Assembly: GCF_023156195.1 (NCBI RefSeq)
Contig: NZ_JAKUKA010000001.1
Coordinates: 4,960,001 to 5,024,000 of the forward strand
Origin: Chitinophaga sedimenti
Lineage (GTDB): Bacteria > Bacteroidota > Bacteroidia > Chitinophagales > Chitinophagaceae
Direction of reading: 5' to 3'
Length of the DNA: 64,000 bases
Shown here: positions 1 through 9,012 of the stretch, one piece after another
Position numbering within the stretch: the first letter of the stretch is position 1
Layout: every line of letters starts with the position of its first letter
Program-made: the position numbers and the translations under genes
Notes under the pieces: model-generated
What the model was told of the DNA's origin: nothing
Seen by the model: only the letters and a program-made list of their open reading frames with translations
Database searches by the model: none

Positions 1-185
1 TTTGTTATTAGCATTGAAGGCAATAATACGATCAACAAAATAATTGCCGGCTGGAATGCCGATGCCCCACCAGCTGACTGGACCGTTTACCGCGACCATT
101 GGGCAAAGATTTTTGCAGGACGCCGGTGTTGGCAATCGGCTCATTTATATTGATGATGATCATGTTGGTGGAGCGGATGGCATAA
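1..185 (+). CDS. C-terminal fragment of a DUF1772-like membrane protein, frameshifted
   Basis: Partial gene that enters from the left edge. Frame 1 gives a stretch containing PPADW and YRDHWAKIF, which resembles the conserved end of DUF1772 (anthrone-oxygenase-like) small membrane proteins. The frame then hits a stop, but restoring one G in the GG near position 133 continues it into a hydrophobic segment (VLAIGSFILMMIMLVERMA) and a TAA at 183-185, as expected for the last membrane helix. The family call rests on the PPADW...RDHW motif only. What is visible is too short to say what the protein does. A bidirectional terminator follows directly. Confidence 0.5.
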
Positions 186-220
186 AAAAGCGCCTGGTTA
201 AAGGCGCTTCTTTCGTTTTA
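184..220. terminator. Bidirectional intrinsic terminator
   Basis: Arms AAGCGCC (188-194) and GGCGCTT (203-209) are flanked by A-rich sequence on the left and T-rich sequence on the right. It lies between two convergent genes and can serve both. Confidence 0.75.
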
Positions 221-1099
221 CAATCCAAGTTTTTCTCTCACCCACAGCACTGCAACGCCGGGCCAGGTATTAATAACCGGGTCTTTCGGCGCCATGCCGT
301 ATCCATGTCCGCCATGATCAAAAATGTGTAGGCTGGCTGGAATTTTATTGGCTTTGAGTGCATTATAGAACAGCAGGCTGTTTTCTACCGGTACGGTTTT
401 GTCGTCCGTAGAGTGGATCAGCAGGGTGGGAGGCGTATTCGCATCCACCGAATGCTGTGTAGATAATTTATACACGAGGTCGGCAGGAGGATTATCGCCG
501 AGGAGGTTGCGGGCGCTGCCTGCATGTTTAAACTCGCCCTCCAACGTAATTACCGGGTATACGAGAATAGAAAACGCCGGGCGGGAGCTGTATTGCTCCA
601 GTGAATCCTTCGAGCCGGGATTGGCCGCTTTGTGAATCGTGGTCAGCATAGAAGCGAGGTGGCCACCAGCAGAAAAACCGATCACGCCGATTTTGTCCGG
701 GTTTACTTTCCAGCCGGCTGCTTTTGATTTCACGATGCGCATGGCGGCGGTAACATCGTTGTACTGATCGGGGTAACGCGATCCGCTCTGCGCAGCATCG
801 TTCAGCCGATAGTGGAGTACGATGGCGTCGAAACCCTCGTTGTTAAAGAATTTGGCAACGTCCGAGCCTTCGTGGCCCACAGCCAGGTGGCCATAACCAC
901 CACCGGGACATATTAAAATGGCCGCTCCATTGCGTTTGTCGCCATTGGCAGCAAAGTGTTCGATGTACGGAGCTTCCGTGTCTTTGGAAGTGCCGCCGAT
1001 CTTCAACCCTTTTTTATCCGGATACAAATAAAATTTTTCCTGAGAATAAACGGATGCGGCGCTGATCATAATAAGTACTGATAAAAAGAATTTTTTCAT
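218..1099 (-). CDS. Secreted alpha/beta hydrolase (BD-FAE / acetyl-esterase-like)
   Basis: Intact 293-residue protein with a Sec signal peptide (MKKFFLSVLIMISAASVYS, cleavage after about residue 19), so probably periplasmic. The esterase/lipase core shows an oxyanion motif CPGGGY near residue 65, nucleophile elbow GFSAGG near 141, acid region TDDKTVP near 232 and a terminal catalytic His in HGGHGYG near 263. This order and spacing match the BD-FAE/acetyl-xylan-esterase-like family common in polysaccharide-degrading Bacteroidota. The substrate cannot be read from the sequence; acetylated glycans are a family-based guess. No carbohydrate-utilisation locus surrounds it. Confidence 0.88.
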   Translation of the reverse strand: MKKFFLSVLIMISAASVYSQEKFYLYPDKKGLKIGGTSKDTEAPYIEHFAANGDKRNGAAILICPGGGYGHLAVGHEGSDVAKFFNNEGFDAIVLHYRLNDAAQSGSRYPDQYNDVTAAMRIVKSKAAGWKVNPDKIGVIGFSAGGHLASMLTTIHKAANPGSKDSLEQYSSRPAFSILVYPVITLEGEFKHAGSARNLLGDNPPADLVYKLSTQHSVDANTPPTLLIHSTDDKTVPVENSLLFYNALKANKIPASLHIFDHGGHGYGMAPKDPVINTWPGVAVLWVREKLGL

Positions 1100-1168
1100 G
1101 TTGGGCCCTACGCGTGGTTTTAAATAACGGGGAACGCTGTCAGAAAGATATAAAAAATTATACCGCTT

Positions 1169-2062
1169 TTATAGATGTGTTGCCCTGCGTTTGATCATTC
1201 CGCCCTTGGTGTCGTTAATATTGTGCTGGATGATGAACGCCTTTTCATCGATCTTTTCAATCTCGTCAATAATTTTATGCACTTCCAGCCGGGTAACCAC
1301 GGTATAAATGATATCAATTTCATTATCTACCTCTCCTCGTTTCCCGTAACCACTTTTGCCTTTAAATACCGTAACGCCTTTGCGCAACTTGAGTGTCAGT
1401 GTTTTGCGTACCAGATCGGCCTGGTTGGAAATAATCGTGAGTGCAATATATTCCTCGAAACCGCTGATCACAAAATCGACTGTTTTAGAGGCGCTCAGGT
1501 AGGTGAGCATGGCATAAAGCGCGGTTTCCACGTTAATAAGAATGGCAGCCACCGCAAAAATCACCACGTTAAAGTACATGATTACCTCCCCAACAGACAA
1601 AACCGTTTTTCGGTTGATGAATAGCGCGAGTACCTCTGTTCCGTCGAGTACGGCGCCGCCGCGAACGCTCATACCGATGCCCGCACCCAGAAAGAATCCA
1701 CCAAAGATGGCGATCAGCAGTTTGTCGTGCGTGAGCACCGGCGCCTCGATAAAAATAAGGCTGGCCGCTAATCCAAGAATAGCGGCCAGCGTTTTAATGG
1801 TGAATGTTTTAGAAAGCTGTTTGTATGCCAGTAAAATGAATGGCACGTTCAGTATGATGAGCAGCACCGATACTGAAATGCCCGTTAACCGGTTAATGAG
1901 CAGTGAGATGCCCGTTACTCCACCGTCCAGGAAACCATTCGGCAATAGAAAACATTTAAGGCCGATGGCAGCCAGCATTACGCCGATGGCGATCAGAAAC
2001 ACGTCCTGCGCGTTCTGGATCACGCTGAGACGGGCAATTCGTTCTCTACGGGTAGTGTTCAT
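1169..2062 (-). CDS. YitT family membrane protein (DUF161 + DUF2179)
   Basis: Intact 297-residue protein. About five to six hydrophobic segments occupy residues 20-190, including the glycine-rich GFLDGGVTGISLL and GMSVRGGAVLDGTEVLAL typical of the YitT_membrane domain. A soluble C-terminal domain of about 80 residues follows (GVTVFKGKSGYG...IIYTVVTRLEV), matching DUF2179. YitT proteins are widespread inner-membrane proteins; their transport substrate is not established. The gene ends shortly before a divergently placed hydrolase promoter region and follows the formimidoylglutamase-like gene on the same strand with an 18-bp gap, so the two may be co-transcribed. Confidence 0.88.
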   Translation of the reverse strand: MNTTRRERIARLSVIQNAQDVFLIAIGVMLAAIGLKCFLLPNGFLDGGVTGISLLINRLTGISVSVLLIILNVPFILLAYKQLSKTFTIKTLAAILGLAASLIFIEAPVLTHDKLLIAIFGGFFLGAGIGMSVRGGAVLDGTEVLALFINRKTVLSVGEVIMYFNVVIFAVAAILINVETALYAMLTYLSASKTVDFVISGFEEYIALTIISNQADLVRKTLTLKLRKGVTVFKGKSGYGKRGEVDNEIDIIYTVVTRLEVHKIIDEIEKIDEKAFIIQHNINDTKGGMIKRRATHL

Positions 2063-2080
2063 GGGGCACCGTTTTTAGGA

Positions 2081-3219
2081 TTACATCCTTTCCTGGGAAC
2101 GCAGCCAGCGCTCCGGAATCTCATTGTTACTGGCAATAAGATAATCGCTGTACGCGCAGGGTATAAATTGTTTGTCCGGCAACTGCATCCACCAGCGGCC
2201 GGTTTTTTTGCTCTTTAAAAAAGTAGTGTTGATTTCCGACGCCACATGAAACTCCGGGAAGGCTTCGCGCTCATGCAACATGGATTCCTTTGCCTTTACA
2301 GACCGGCCGTCCATAAAGTACCAGAGCATCTGCGCTACCTGTTTGGCGGTAATGCGGTCCTTATCTTTGGCTGGATTGTAACCGTAAAGACCATACGTAC
2401 TTAACTGGGAGCTCATGCCTGCGTAGCGGGAGAGGGCACAGGCCTCTTCGCCGCTAAAACCGTTCGGCGAAAGTGTGTTGGACGGCGAATCGGAATGTTT
2501 AATCATGCACAGGTCCACGCTGAACATATCTGTAGTACGTAATACCGGCTCAATTTCCTCCAGGTTTTCGCGGACTTTACCCAGGCGGAAGCAGTCGAAC
2601 CGCAGTTTGTCGGGGTTTCGAGCATACGCGGTTGTACAAAGTAGCTCTGGAAGCCAATGTGGTTGTAATGACGAATGTAGTTTGGCTGTTCGGTAAACAG
2701 CTGCATAAGAAAACCGGTATCCGCGGTAGACGACTCTTCCATCAGGTCGATGAGTGCGTCGGCGACGGATATTTCAATAATATATTTTTTATCCGCGTAG
2801 GCACGATACTGCGCATACGTCAGGTCGTGCGAGCCGCCGAGTATGATCACCGTTTTATTAGCGTCGATAAATTCGGTAAGTACCGCGCGCATGGCAGCGT
2901 AGGCATCGATCAGCGTATTGCCGGCCAACAGGTTTCCTGCATCGGCGATTTTGAGATCGCGATGCCAGTGATACAGGCGGTAAAACTCACTACGGATGTT
3001 ATCGGGGCCATTGGTGGATGTGGTACGGGCAAAGCCGCCCCGTTGTTCGCCTACTCCTAAAAGGATAATATGCGCGGCTTCAAAATCAGGAATTTGTTCC
3101 TCGTCCTCATAAAGGTCCACGAAGTGCCCTATCTGGAAGTCGTCATATTCGTTCTCATCATTCAGAAATGATTTGGAAACGGGCGATAAGAAATCTTGCA
3201 GGTGCGAAAAGTCAATCAT
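2081..3219 (-). CDS. Formimidoylglutamase-like protein of the ureohydrolase (arginase) family, frameshifted
   Basis: Two reading frames join into one 379-residue protein when one C is restored in the C-run at 2612-2615 on the complementary strand. The N-terminal part has the ureohydrolase landmarks ILLGVGEQRGG (near residue 52) and IILGGSHDLTYAQYRAY (near 123). The C-terminal part has FSVDLCMIKHSDSPS and GFSGEEACALSRYAG. The length and the degenerate metal ligands (VDLCMI instead of a canonical DxDxxD) match the long Bacteroidota branch usually annotated as formimidoylglutamase (histidine degradation). No other hut gene is nearby, so the substrate is uncertain and the branch may not be catalytic. 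Confidence 0.72.
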
Positions 3220-3363
3220 TCACAACGGATTTAATTGCTCGCAAACCTAACAAGAAAAAAAAGAAATTGAGTGGTAGATTTAAAAAACGGGAGGAAAAAG
3301 TATCTGCGCCGGATATGGTATCTACGATGTTACTTTTTAATAACGTTTCTCTGCTCTGCGTAA

Positions 3364-3612
3364 TCAGTTCTTGTGGATAATAAATTCGAATGCGCGTGGC
3401 TCCTTACGGAAGAATGCCTTCTCCAGTACGCTGCGCTTGCTGCTAACGCGATGTTTGTTACAATCTGCTACTTCCGCTGCCGTGGAAATGTAATCCATTG
3501 TCTCGATCAATGAAAGCATATCGCTCAGTTGTTTCACTTCGTTCTGAATCTGCTGTTCATTGTAGCGGTCTTCATGAAGCAAGATCAATAAGTCTCTTTC
3601 TACAGGCTTCAT
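3364..3612 (-). CDS. Hypothetical 82-residue protein
   Basis: Small ATG-initiated frame with a polar, helix-prone sequence: an N-terminal half rich in Asp, Glu, Gln and Leu (RDLLILLHEDRYNEQQ) and a Lys/Arg-rich second half (KHRVSSKRSVLEKAFFRK). It has no signal peptide or membrane segment. I do not recognise the family. It stands alone, with an intergenic gap on each side. Codon use looks like its neighbours, which mildly favours a real gene. Confidence 0.5.
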   Translation of the reverse strand: MKPVERDLLILLHEDRYNEQQIQNEVKQLSDMLSLIETMDYISTAAEVADCNKHRVSSKRSVLEKAFFRKEPRAFEFIIHKN

Positions 3613-3655
3613 CTGAATAAAATTTGAGTGTTCTCTGATTAGTTGACATTTGCTT

Positions 3656-3817
3656 TTAGCATTTTCTAGGATAGAGGTTCATTAGGCTAAATGGCTCAAT
3701 GCATCCGTTTTTATTCATCGTGGGACAGCCGCAATCATTTTTCTTTAAGACCCCGCAACCCTGTGACAGCAAACCAACAGATAACAGTAACAACAAAATC
3801 CAATGTACTTTTTTCAT
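3656..3817 (-). CDS. Tiny cysteine-rich lipoprotein (53 residues)
   Basis: ATG at 3817 reads to a TAA at 3656-3658. The protein begins MKKVHWILLLLLSVGLL and continues SQGCG: a basic start, a strong hydrophobic core and a Cys at residue 21 that could be lipidated (SQGC is a weak lipobox, though tolerated in Bacteroidota). The mature part holds four more Cys, including DCGCP and a terminal RKC. Very short secreted proteins with a CGCP-type motif are common in Bacteroidota and of unknown role. The product is too short for usual gene-length cutoffs. Confidence comes from the clean signal peptide and the full in-frame ATG-to-stop structure. Confidence 0.65.
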   Translation of the reverse strand: MKKVHWILLLLLSVGLLSQGCGVLKKNDCGCPTMNKNGCIEPFSLMNLYPRKC

Positions 3818-3942
3818 TCTTTTAGTCTTCGTTTAAACTTCCAGCCGCATGAAGTTTACTGTTTCTTAACAATGAGCATTTCTAAATTAAACTATTTTCG
3901 TAAAAAAAAACATAATTATTTGTTCAAACCTTCTCCTGTTCC

Positions 3943-5053
3943 AAAAAAATCCTCATAGTTCCACTGGACTGGGGGCTGGGCCATGCCACGCGGGACATTC
4001 CGCTCATTGCTGAACTATTAAACGCCGGTTGCGATGTGCTTATTGCGGCGGAAGGGAAGCATGCGGCGCTGCTCGCCCGGGAGTTCCCACAGCTCACCAT
4101 TTTGCCGCTGGCAGGGTATAAAATTACCTATGCCAAACGCGGGGTGTTTTTGGGCTGAAGATCGTGCAACAAATCCCCAAAATCCGCCGTGCCATTGCCA
4201 ATGAGCAGGCCTGGCTCAAAAAGCGGTACGGGAACACGGGATCGATGCCGTAATTTCCGATAACCGGTTCGGGCTCCATCATCCCGGTATTCCCTGCGTT
4301 TTTATTTCCCACCAGTTGCTGATCAAGACGCCTTTTGGTGGTATTACAGAACGTATCTTGAAGAGAATCAACTACTTCTACATAAAAAAATACACTGAGT
4401 GCTGGGTGCCCGACTTTAAAGGTGAACCCAATCTTAGTGGCGAACTGGCCCACCCGTCCGACCTTCCGGACAATGTTACTTTCCTGGGTTGCCTGTCCCG
4501 TTTCGAGAAAAAGCCCGGAGTGCCCCAACGTTATGACCTGCTCGTGCTCATATCTGGTCCCGAGCCGCAGCGTACACGTTTGGAAGAGCTGGTGATCTCC
4601 CAGATAAAACCACTGCCTGTTAAGGCCTTGATTGTCAGTGGAATACCGGATCAGGTATTTAAAAATGAAGTGGCGCCCGGTATTACGCACGTAAGCCACC
4701 TCAATGCCAAAGAACTGAATGAAGCCATGTTGGCCTCGGGACTGGTGCTCAGCCGCTCGGGCTATACCACGCTCATGGACCTCGCGAAGCTTGACAAAAA
4801 GGCCATCCTCGTACCAACACCGGGACAAACCGAACAGGAATACCTTGGTAAATGGTTGATGGAGAAAGGTTATTTCTATAATGTAATGCAGCAGGACTTC
4901 GACCTGGCGAAAGTGCTGAAGGCGGTAAAAAACTTCCCCTTCCGCTCGTTTAGTCAGGAGCAGGATATGCACGCTTACCGGTCAATTGTGCGCCGTTTCG
5001 CCGAATCTTTGCAGGCCAAAGGCCAGGTTCCGGAAAAACAGGCTCATGTATAG
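3943..5053 (+). CDS. Glycosyltransferase (GT28 / MurG-like two-domain fold), frameshifted
   Basis: Restored protein of about 370 residues. The N-terminal part reads ILIVPLDWGLGHATRD, the glycine-rich loop of GT-B enzymes of the UDP-glycosyltransferase/MurG type. The C-terminal domain has LVLISGPEPQR near residue 200 and SRSGYTTLMDLAKL...LVPTPGQTEQEYLG, the nucleotide-sugar binding region. At least two single-base deletions (near 4147 in a T-run and near 4222) break the frame. The start is not resolved: no in-frame ATG precedes the poly-A at 3943-3949, and one more base there would join it to a TTG at 3920. Donor and acceptor are unknown. Confidence 0.7.
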
Positions 5054-5073
5054 AAGGCCTAAACTTTTACTGG

Positions 5074-5430
5074 TTAACCGGCCAGCTCGTTTTTGAGTGC
5101 TTCGACCGTTTTCTTATCGTTCCCCACAAAAATTTTCTTTCCGATTATCGCTACCGGGCGTTTAAGGAACGTGTATTCCTGTAAAATCAGGTCGCGGTAG
5201 TCGTTTTCGGTCAATGTTTTTTCGTGCAGACCCATGGGACGATATTTCATGGAGCGACGGCTGAACAAAGATTCGTAAGTGCCGGAAAGCGCTTTCATCT
5301 CGTCGAGCTGCGCGGGCATAATAGGTTCTGATTTTATATCCTGCAGTTTTACACCTTTTTCAACGGCGCCCACTTCGCCTAAAATGCGCTGACAAGTGGA
5401 GCAGGACGACAAATGATAGATTTTTTTCAT
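5074..5430 (-). CDS. ArsC/Spx/MgsR-family thioredoxin-fold protein
   Basis: Intact 118-residue protein. SSCSTCQ at residues 8-14 carries a CxxC where ArsC-family reductases have their redox cysteine. LKRPVAIIGKKIFVG near residue 89 is the conserved cis-proline and strand region (RP...) of the family. Both true arsenate reductases and the Spx-like regulators/YffB proteins share this pattern; no ars genes are nearby, so an arsenate role is not supported. It is convergent with the upstream glycosyltransferase. Confidence 0.8.
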   Translation of the reverse strand: MKKIYHLSSCSTCQRILGEVGAVEKGVKLQDIKSEPIMPAQLDEMKALSGTYESLFSRRSMKYRPMGLHEKTLTENDYRDLILQEYTFLKRPVAIIGKKIFVGNDKKTVEALKNELAG

Positions 5431-5490
5431 GCCGGCAAATTTAAAGAAATCACATCATCATCAACATTAATTTAGAAACAGGTATTTGCT

Positions 5491-5498
5491 TACTTTTA
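5491..5498 (+). promoter_or_regulatory. Candidate -7 box of polA
   Basis: TACTTTTA is one base away from the Bacteroidota -7 consensus TAnnTTTG and ends only 4 nt before the polA ATG. If used, transcription would start at or next to the start codon (leaderless mRNA). Confidence 0.35.
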
Positions 5499-5502
5499 CC
5501 CA

Positions 5503-8319
5503 ATGAGTAAGAAATTGTTTTTATTAGATGCAATGGCGCTGATCTATCGCGCCTATTATGCATTGATTCGCAGTCCGCGCATTACCAGCAAGGGCCGCAA
5601 TACCAATGCACAATTTGGTTTTACTTCCACCTTGTTCGACCTCATCAACAAAGAAAAACCTACCCACATAGCCGTTGCTTTTGACACAGCGGCGCCTACC
5701 GAAAGGCATACCGAATTCGTTGAATACAAAGCCAATCGCGAAGAAGCTCCGGAAGATCTGCTGGACGCGCTTCCCGATATCAAAAAAATAATTGAAGGAT
5801 TTAATATTCCGGTGCTGGAGCTGGACGGCTATGAGGCCGATGATATTATCGGCACTATTGCCTGGCAGGCAGCCGCGCAGGGATATGAAGTATACATGGT
5901 AACCCCGGATAAAGATTATGGCCAGCTGGTAAAAGATAATGTATTTATCTGGAAGCCTCCATACCAGGGTAATAAAGAAGAAATTATGGGGCCGAAAGAG
6001 ATCTGTGCCAAATGGCAGATCCAGGATGTGCACCAGGTGATAGATATTTTAGGCATGATGGGCGACGCTGTGGATAACATTCCCGGTATCCCCGGCGTAG
6101 GCGAAAAAACGGCCATGAAACTGCTGGCCGAATATCATTCGCTGGAAAATGTGCTGGCGAACGCAGACAAAATCGGGGGAAAGATGGGCGAAAAAATTAA
6201 GGCTGGCGCCGAAAGCGCGATTCTTTCGAAAAAGCTCGCCACTATTATTACCGACGTTCCCGTGGAGTTTCATGAAGAAAACTTCTGCATCAAAGAAATG
6301 CAGAAAGAGTCGCTCAGCGAGATTTTCACCGAACTGGAATTTAAATCGCTTGGCAAACGCATATTGGGCGAAGGTTTTAACGCTATAGCCGGTTCAGATA
6401 AGCCCGTGCAGCAGGATTTGTTCGGTAATGCGGTGGAAACTGTGGCTGTTCCTTTAGTTGCAGCGTCCGATGACAACGAGGTGCCGCAATTTGGTTTGCA
6501 GGCAGATAAGAATATTGAAAATACTCCGCACGAATACCATCTAGCCGACACTGTTGAAAAGCAACAGGAACTGGTAGCACTCCTGCTCCAACAAAAAGAA
6601 GTTTGTTTTGATACGGAAACTACCGGTACCGACGCCAACAACGTTGAACTGGTGGGCATGAGCTTCGCCTGCAAAGCCGGGGAAGCCTGGTACGTGCCCG
6701 TTCCCACTGGACGCGATGCTGCGCTGGCCGTCCTGTCTGTATTCAAACCCCTGTTCGACGAAGCGGAAATCACTTTTATCGGCCAGAACCTGAAGTACGA
6801 TATGTTGGTGCTGAAGTGGTACGACTATCAAATTAAGGGAAAGATATTCGATACCATGTTAGCGCATTACCTTATTGAGCCGGAAGGCCGCCGTAGCATG
6901 GATATGCTGAGTGCGCAATACCTGCAGTACGCACCTGTTTCCATCGAAACGCTCATCGGTAAAAAAGGTAAAAACCAGGGCAACATGCGCGATGTGGAAA
7001 TTGAAAAAATTAAGGACTACGCCGCGGAAGACGCCGACATCACCTTACAGCTGAAGGAAAAATTTCAGCCCATCGTGGATGCCCGCGAGGTGAGCAAAGT
7101 GTTTTATGAAGTGGAGAACCCACTTGTGAAAGTACTGGTGGATATGGAGTTCGAAGGTATAGCGATCGATCACAATACGCTAGCCGATTACTCGAAACAA
7201 CTGGAAACGGATATTCGTCGCGCCGAAGAAAGCGTGTACGAACAGGCCGGCGTGCGCTTTAACCTTGGTTCACCAAAGCAACTGGGTGAAGTGCTGTTCG
7301 AAAAACTGCAACTCGACCCCAAGGCGAAGAAAACCCGCACCGGGCAATATGCGACAGGCGAGGAAGTGCTGGCAAAGCTGGCAAATAAAAGCAAAATCGT
7401 AGAAGATATTTTGATTTACCGCGAGCTGACCAAACTGAAATCTACTTATGTCGATGCGTTGCCTACTATGGTGAATGCGCGTACGGGCCGCGTCCATACG
7501 TCGTACAACCAGGCCGTAGCGGTGACGGGCCGCCTGTCCTCCAACAATCCAAACTTACAAAACATCCCTATCCGCACAGAACGTGGCCGCGAAGTCCGCA
7601 AGGCATTTGTACCACGCAATGCGGAATACACGCTGCTCTCTGCCGATTACTCCCAGATAGAACTGCGCATCATTGCCGCCATCAGCGAGGATGAAAGTAT
7701 GATCGCCGCATTTAAAAACGACATTGATATTCACACCGCTACTGCATCCAAGGTTTATGGCGTTGATCTGGGCGATGTAACTTCCGATATGCGCCGCGCC
7801 GCCAAAAGCGTGAACTTTGGTATCATCTACGGACAAAGCGCATTCGGCCTCAGTGAAAACCTGGGTATCTCGCGCACCGAAGCCAAAACGTTGATCGACA
7901 ACTACTTCGCGCAATATCCGTCCATTAAAAATTATATGGAAAAACAGGTGACCTTTGCACAAACGACAGGTTATGTACAAACGTTGCTCGGCCGCAAGCG
8001 CTGGCTGAAAGACATTAACTCTTCCAATGCGGTAGTGCGCGGTTACGCCGAACGAAATGCGATCAACATGCCGATACAGGGAACTGCGGCAGATATGATC
8101 AAACTGGCGATGATCAGCATTCATAAGGAGCTGAAGCAACAGAATTTTAAATCAAAGATGTTGCTGCAGGTGCATGACGAGTTGGTGTTTGATGCACACC
8201 TCGAAGAACTTGACCGATTGAAACCCATGATCCGCGACTGTATGGAACGCGCACTGCCTATGGCCGTAAAAGTGGCAGTAGAAATAGGTACTGGCGCCAA
8301 CTGGCTCGAAGCACATTGA
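5503..8319 (+). CDS. polA: DNA polymerase I
   Basis: Intact 938-residue three-domain enzyme for gap filling and primer removal. Residues 1-300 are the 5'-3' exonuclease (LLDAMALIYRAYYAL, GYEADDIIGT, DAVDNIPGIPGVGEKTA). Residues about 345-530 are the 3'-5' exonuclease with Exo I FDTETTG, Exo II IGQNLKYDML and Exo III YAAEDAD all present, so proofreading looks intact. The polymerase domain has motif A DYSQIELRIIA, motif B RRAAKSVNFGIIYG and motif C QVHDELVFD. It is one of the few long genes here without a frameshift, even though it is 2.8 kb. It is probably monocistronic, with a terminator directly behind. Confidence 0.98.
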   Translation: MSKKLFLLDAMALIYRAYYALIRSPRITSKGRNTNAQFGFTSTLFDLINKEKPTHIAVAFDTAAPTERHTEFVEYKANREEAPEDLLDALPDIKKIIEGFNIPVLELDGYEADDIIGTIAWQAAAQGYEVYMVTPDKDYGQLVKDNVFIWKPPYQGNKEEIMGPKEICAKWQIQDVHQVIDILGMMGDAVDNIPGIPGVGEKTAMKLLAEYHSLENVLANADKIGGKMGEKIKAGAESAILSKKLATIITDVPVEFHEENFCIKEMQKESLSEIFTELEFKSLGKRILGEGFNAIAGSDKPVQQDLFGNAVETVAVPLVAASDDNEVPQFGLQADKNIENTPHEYHLADTVEKQQELVALLLQQKEVCFDTETTGTDANNVELVGMSFACKAGEAWYVPVPTGRDAALAVLSVFKPLFDEAEITFIGQNLKYDMLVLKWYDYQIKGKIFDTMLAHYLIEPEGRRSMDMLSAQYLQYAPVSIETLIGKKGKNQGNMRDVEIEKIKDYAAEDADITLQLKEKFQPIVDAREVSKVFYEVENPLVKVLVDMEFEGIAIDHNTLADYSKQLETDIRRAEESVYEQAGVRFNLGSPKQLGEVLFEKLQLDPKAKKTRTGQYATGEEVLAKLANKSKIVEDILIYRELTKLKSTYVDALPTMVNARTGRVHTSYNQAVAVTGRLSSNNPNLQNIPIRTERGREVRKAFVPRNAEYTLLSADYSQIELRIIAAISEDESMIAAFKNDIDIHTATASKVYGVDLGDVTSDMRRAAKSVNFGIIYGQSAFGLSENLGISRTEAKTLIDNYFAQYPSIKNYMEKQVTFAQTTGYVQTLLGRKRWLKDINSSNAVVRGYAERNAINMPIQGTAADMIKLAMISIHKELKQQNFKSKMLLQVHDELVFDAHLEELDRLKPMIRDCMERALPMAVKVAVEIGTGANWLEAH

Positions 8320-8334
8320 TTATAAATGTTTTAA

Positions 8335-8371
8335 GGGTGGTTAGTGAGTGCTCCTAACCATCCATTTTTTT
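8335..8371 (+). terminator. Intrinsic terminator of polA
   Basis: GGGTGGTTAG (8335-8344) pairs with CTAACCATCC (8354-8363, one G-T wobble position), followed by a run of seven T. Confidence 0.75.
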
Positions 8372-8416
8372 ATTAACCCCATTGGAAAATTCAATTTCCT
8401 TTACTAGTTTTCTCCC

Positions 8417-8937
8417 ATGATCGAAACCTCAAGGTTACAATTGTTGCCCTGCACCCTCCACCACTTTGAAGCGCTGTTCAGGGCGAAGAAGTGCTGGCGG
8501 ACCTGTTGGATATAACCGTACCGGATGACTGGACCGAATACCCCGAAATGGTATTACTCGCCTACGATAAACTTCGGAACGATCCCTCTATGCTTGGCTG
8601 GTTCTTTTACCTTGTTATTCATAAAGAGGATAAGCAACTGATCGGCACCGGCGGCTTTAAGGGTAAGCCGGGCGAAAGCGGCGTGGTGGAAATCGGCTAC
8701 GAAATTGCACCCGCTTACCGCGAACAGGGCTACGCCACTGAAATGGTTAAGGCGCTGATCGATTTTTCCTTTAGTCATACCTATATTGATAAGGTAAGGG
8801 CGCATACGCTCGAGGAATACAATGCGGCTGTAAAAGTGCTGCAAAAGGCGGGAATGCATTTTGCCGGGGCGTTTACGAGCGAGGATGAGGACGAATTGTG
8901 GCGCTGGGAGATCTCGCGCAGCGATTATAAGCCCTAA
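8417..8937 (+). CDS. GNAT family N-acetyltransferase, frameshifted
   Basis: ATG at 8417 (MIETSRLQLLP, the usual start of RimJ-like GNATs) shifts frame at the GGG of 8481-8483; one added G gives a 173-residue protein. The acetyl-CoA binding core is visible: IGTGGFKGKPGESGVVEIGYEIAPAYREQGYATEM contains the strand beta4 and the R/QxxGxG/A-like pyrophosphate loop, followed by AHTLEEYNAAVKVLQKAGM, the N...S/A..vl.K.GF segment of the RimJ/RimL subfamily. The acceptor is unknown; small-molecule amines or protein N-termini are the family options. Confidence 0.8.
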
Positions 8938-8980
8938 ACCGCTCTTCCCAAACTTTGCCGCGGTGTTGAACGGGTTTCGT

Positions 8981-8988
8981 TATATTTG
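8981..8988 (+). promoter_or_regulatory. Candidate -7 box of the C1 peptidase gene
   Basis: TATATTTG fits TAnnTTTG exactly and lies 24 nt upstream of the ATG at 9013. A TTTG at 8954-8957 could be the -33 element, although the spacing is slightly long. Confidence 0.45.
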
Positions 8989-9012
8989 GTCCGTTTAAAA
9001 AAATCAATCATT

